Positions 62,143-64,000 of a DNA stretch of 64,000 bases are shown here, in pieces. This DNA is from a bacterium (lineage in GTDB: Bacteria > Myxococcota_A > Polyangia > Nannocystales > Nannocystaceae): positions 124,001-188,000 of the forward strand of contig JANSYI010000008.1 in NCBI GenBank assembly GCA_024742475.1, written 5' to 3'. Below the pieces are notes generated by a model, which saw only the letters and a list, made by a program, of their open reading frames with translations, was not told the DNA's origin and ran no database searches. The stretch's first letter is position 1, and each line of letters begins with the position of its first letter. The translations under genes and the position numbers were made by a program.

Positions 62143-63207
62143 TCACGGGTTCAAGAAGATCATCACCCCGAGCGAAGACCCCTCAACGTCCACGACCGCG
62201 GGCGCGTCGGGAATCGCGACGCCGTCGCTGGGGTCGGGGAGCATGCCCGATTCGATGAGGTTGCGGTTGCGGTCGAGCACCACGTTGGCGAAGTAGTCGC
62301 CGGCGTGAAGCTGCTCGAGCCTCAGCGCGGCTTGCGTCGAGCCTTGGGGTGCGGTGACGTGAATGAAGCGGCTCGGCACGCAGTTTTGGGTCGGGTTCAC
62401 GCCGCACGGCGTCGTGCTGAGAATGACCCACACGTCGCCGGGGGCGGGCAGCGGGTTGGTCCACGACACGTCGATATCCAGTGTGGGCATGGGCGGGAAG
62501 TCGGCCTTGGCATCGACGACGGCATCGGGGAGTTCGGCGGCCGGTGTAGGCCGGGCCTCGCGACGCATCGCGGTCCACTCGATGTGGCGCATGCCGAGCA
62601 CGTCGACGTCGAGCGCCAGCGTCTCGACGCCGAACTCGAACGTCGCATCGACGTAGGCGCAGCCGCCGTAGCGCGCGCAGAACCTCCAGGTCATGCGGTC
62701 CTCGGAGACCTCCTCGAGGACCGTGCGGGTGTCTCGGGGGTCGCCCAGGAAGTCGCCGCCGTTGCGATACACCAGCTCCCACTCGCCGCGGGGGGCCTCG
62801 TATTCGAAGGCGAAGCGCAGCGAGTTGTCCGCGTCGAGATCCACCCGCGAGAACAGGGTGTCACCCACGACGCGCACGTCCATGTTCATCGTGGGGAAGC
62901 TGCCCGCGGACGTCCACGACTGGACCGGCGCGACCCAAAGCCCAGGCAGCCGCGCGAAGAAGTCCTCGTAGAGCTCGGGAGCGGTGCCCGGGGGTGCAGA
63001 GCCCGTGCCCGAGGACTCCTCTCCTCCCGAGCTCTCTGCGTCCGGGCGCTCATGGATGGGTCCGGTCCCAGTGGTGCTCGAGGCGCCCGTCGAAGTCTCG
63101 AAGCCCCCCGTCGAGCCAGGCCCCGGCGCGTGTGGTTCGCCCGGGCTCGCGCAGCCGACGATGGAGACGGCGATCAGGAGGGTGCGTAGAGGCGCTCGAG
63201 CAGACAT
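62143..63207 (-). CDS. lipoprotein, unrecognised
   Basis: 354 residues. Signal ends SIVGC (Cys 19). A Gly/Ser/Thr linker (22-75), then a domain starting LYEDFFARLPGLWVAPVQSW and ending GVAIPDAPAVVDVEGSSLGV. The first half (TMNMDVRVVGDTLFSRVDLD) is like the small-lipocalin-type sheets, with one Cys pair (FCARYGGCAYV). The end has an Ig-like turn. It converges with the previous gene 30 bases away. Confidence 0.8.
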   Translation of the reverse strand: MSARAPLRTLLIAVSIVGCASPGEPHAPGPGSTGGFETSTGASSTTGTGPIHERPDAESSGGEESSGTGSAPPGTAPELYEDFFARLPGLWVAPVQSWTSAGSFPTMNMDVRVVGDTLFSRVDLDADNSLRFAFEYEAPRGEWELVYRNGGDFLGDPRDTRTVLEEVSEDRMTWRFCARYGGCAYVDATFEFGVETLALDVDVLGMRHIEWTAMRREARPTPAAELPDAVVDAKADFPPMPTLDIDVSWTNPLPAPGDVWVILSTTPCGVNPTQNCVPSRFIHVTAPQGSTQAALRLEQLHAGDYFANVVLDRNRNLIESGMLPDPSDGVAIPDAPAVVDVEGSSLGVMIFLNP

Positions 63208-63559
63208 CCGCCCAGTGAGTGCCCGGCGTGCCCTCGATGTCGTGAGGCCGGGACAGTGTCCGTTCTCACGAGCTGCACGCCGAGCCCTTGCGGCGGCGGG
63301 GCAGCTCGGTCTGCCCGAGTTTCGCGTATCGCGAAGTCCGGACCTTCCATCCTTCGTTTGGAACGTCTGAACTTCGCATTCTGCGAATCTCGTGGGCTTC
63401 GCAGCCTGAGCTTAGGTTGTCGAAGAGCCCAATGCCATCGAGGATGCCCCTCGCGCAGATCCGTACCCGTGTCGGTTTCCGTCGGAGTCGCTTCGCTTCG
63501 TCGATCCAACCTGACTGCGCCCTCGTACTGCGTGCATCCTTGGAGAGACGACCGAGCGC
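63208..63559. other. gene-free stretch with two small palindromes
   Basis: No convincing gene. TTCGCGTATCGCGAA (63321-63335) and TTCGCATTCTGCGAA (63373-63387) are perfect inverted repeats with 6-base arms. Between them lies CCTTCCATCC (63342-63351), also found at 59069-59078 behind a similar GCGGAGTTCGGG. Further on, towards the P450 gene, nothing stands out. Confidence 0.6.
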
Positions 63560-64000
63560 ATGTTCGAGAAACCAACGCAGGTGTGGGAAGAGGTCCGGGC
63601 TGCTGGAGGGGTGGCGCGACGGGAAGAGATCGGCGCGTGGGTGGTCGTCGACTACGAGATCGTGCGGCAGGGGCTTCGGGACGCGCGGCTCTCGAGCGCG
63701 GTGGCGGGCTCGGGACCGGCGGAAGGCCCGTTGGCGCCGCTGCTGGAGGTGCTTCGGGACCAGCTGTTCTTGATGGACCCGCCGCGGCATCGTCGGCTGC
63801 GAAAGCTGGTTGCCAAGGCGTTTACGCCACGCTCGGTGGAGGCGCTGGAAGAGGGAGCGAAGGACGACTGCGCGGCGCTGCTCTCGTTCGAGGAGGGTGA
63901 TGTGGTCAGCCGCTTCGCCTACCCCTACCCGGTGCAGGTGATCGCGCGGCTTTTCGGCATTCCCGCGCACGAACACGCGGCGTTTCGCGACTGGTCCAAC
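63560..64000 (+). CDS. cytochrome P450 (5' part; 3' end outside window)
   Basis: 147 codons are visible. After an N-terminal helix-sheet region (VWEEVRAAGGVARREEIGAW) comes the B-C region and the helix C block FLMDPPRHRRLRKLVAKAFT, which is the usual [DE]PP.H..LR.L....FT pattern of bacterial class I P450s. The next part (VQVIARLFGIPAHEHAAFRDW) also fits. The heme-binding Cys loop lies beyond the right edge. Bacterial P450s hydroxylate lipids, terpenes or natural products; nothing here shows which. Confidence 0.92.
   Translation, partial: MFEKPTQVWEEVRAAGGVARREEIGAWVVVDYEIVRQGLRDARLSSAVAGSGPAEGPLAPLLEVLRDQLFLMDPPRHRRLRKLVAKAFTPRSVEALEEGAKDDCAALLSFEEGDVVSRFAYPYPVQVIARLFGIPAHEHAAFRDWSN

Overview
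The window is GC-rich DNA with almost no room between genes. It looks like a chromosome segment of a myxobacterium (Myxococcota), most likely the Nannocystis/Plesiocystis/Enhygromyxa group. This is inferred from style, because no rRNA or other marker gene is present. About 23 of some 56 genes encode lipoproteins: a short signal, a lipobox Cys, then a long Ser/Thr/Asp/Gly linker and a Cys-rich or propeller-like body. There are also ECF sigma factors, a eukaryotic-type Ser/Thr kinase, a MYXO-CTERM-like protease, FG-GAP/VCBS proteins and c-type cytochrome lipoproteins. I saw no tRNA, rRNA, CRISPR array, insertion sequence or phage gene.

Layout. 1-1635: a partial alpha/beta hydrolase and a divergent ppk2. 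1619-9045: two paralogous minus-strand modules, each made of a barrel-like protein with a Trp/Cys-Pro domain, an ECF sigma factor, a single-pass TPR protein and a Cys-rich lipoprotein. In the first module the sigma factor and the single-pass TPR protein are one polypeptide. In the second they are separate genes with overlapping stop and start codons. 9090-13601: a zinc-ribbon membrane protein, a VCBS lipoprotein and a LysM/M74 endopeptidase. 13699-15097: a broken ECF sigma gene in front of an intact polytopic membrane protein. 15196-18381: secreted lipoproteins, including a tandem pair. 18398-21787: a barrel-like lipoprotein and a kinase fused to a polytopic membrane domain. 21883-25736: a heme lipoprotein, a LOG-family enzyme and a second tandem lipoprotein pair. 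25792-29002: hemerythrin, an MscS channel and a DUF2254 protein. 29047-31492: an operon for a TPR protein, a four-heme lipoprotein and a thioredoxin-like lipoprotein. 31493-32240: a structured leader and two small genes. 32317-41080: TsaC, a CrtI-like oxidoreductase, an FHA protein, a subtilisin-like protease and two lipoproteins. 41096-45105: a ctpA / sterol desaturase / PH-like / small protein / YibQ-like deacetylase cluster. 45242-48730: a heme lipoprotein / Tat-exported DUF1501-like / lipoprotein triad. 48739-52627: two small proteins and envC-ftsX-ftsE. 52861-58998: lipoproteins, a VCBS protein with a beta-rich C-terminus and an OprP-like porin. 59154-64000: GNAT acetyltransferase, a broken pentapeptide-repeat gene, two lipoproteins and the start of a cytochrome P450.

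Two features run across the whole window. First, 21 genes carry a TAnnnT-like hexamer (one has CACCCT) 6-10 bases before the start codon, mostly 6 or 7. This is what leaderless transcripts would require, and it fixes several start codons. Genes inside operons instead use ATGA, GTGA or TGATG overlaps. Second, many genes concern the cell envelope: division control (FtsEX-EnvC, CtpA, YibQ), murein cleavage, porin, mechanosensitive channel, redox lipoproteins and membrane-linked sigma and kinase signalling. The best candidate for an undescribed system is the duplicated sigma / single-pass TPR / barrel / lipoprotein module, above all the form in which the sigma factor is itself membrane-anchored.
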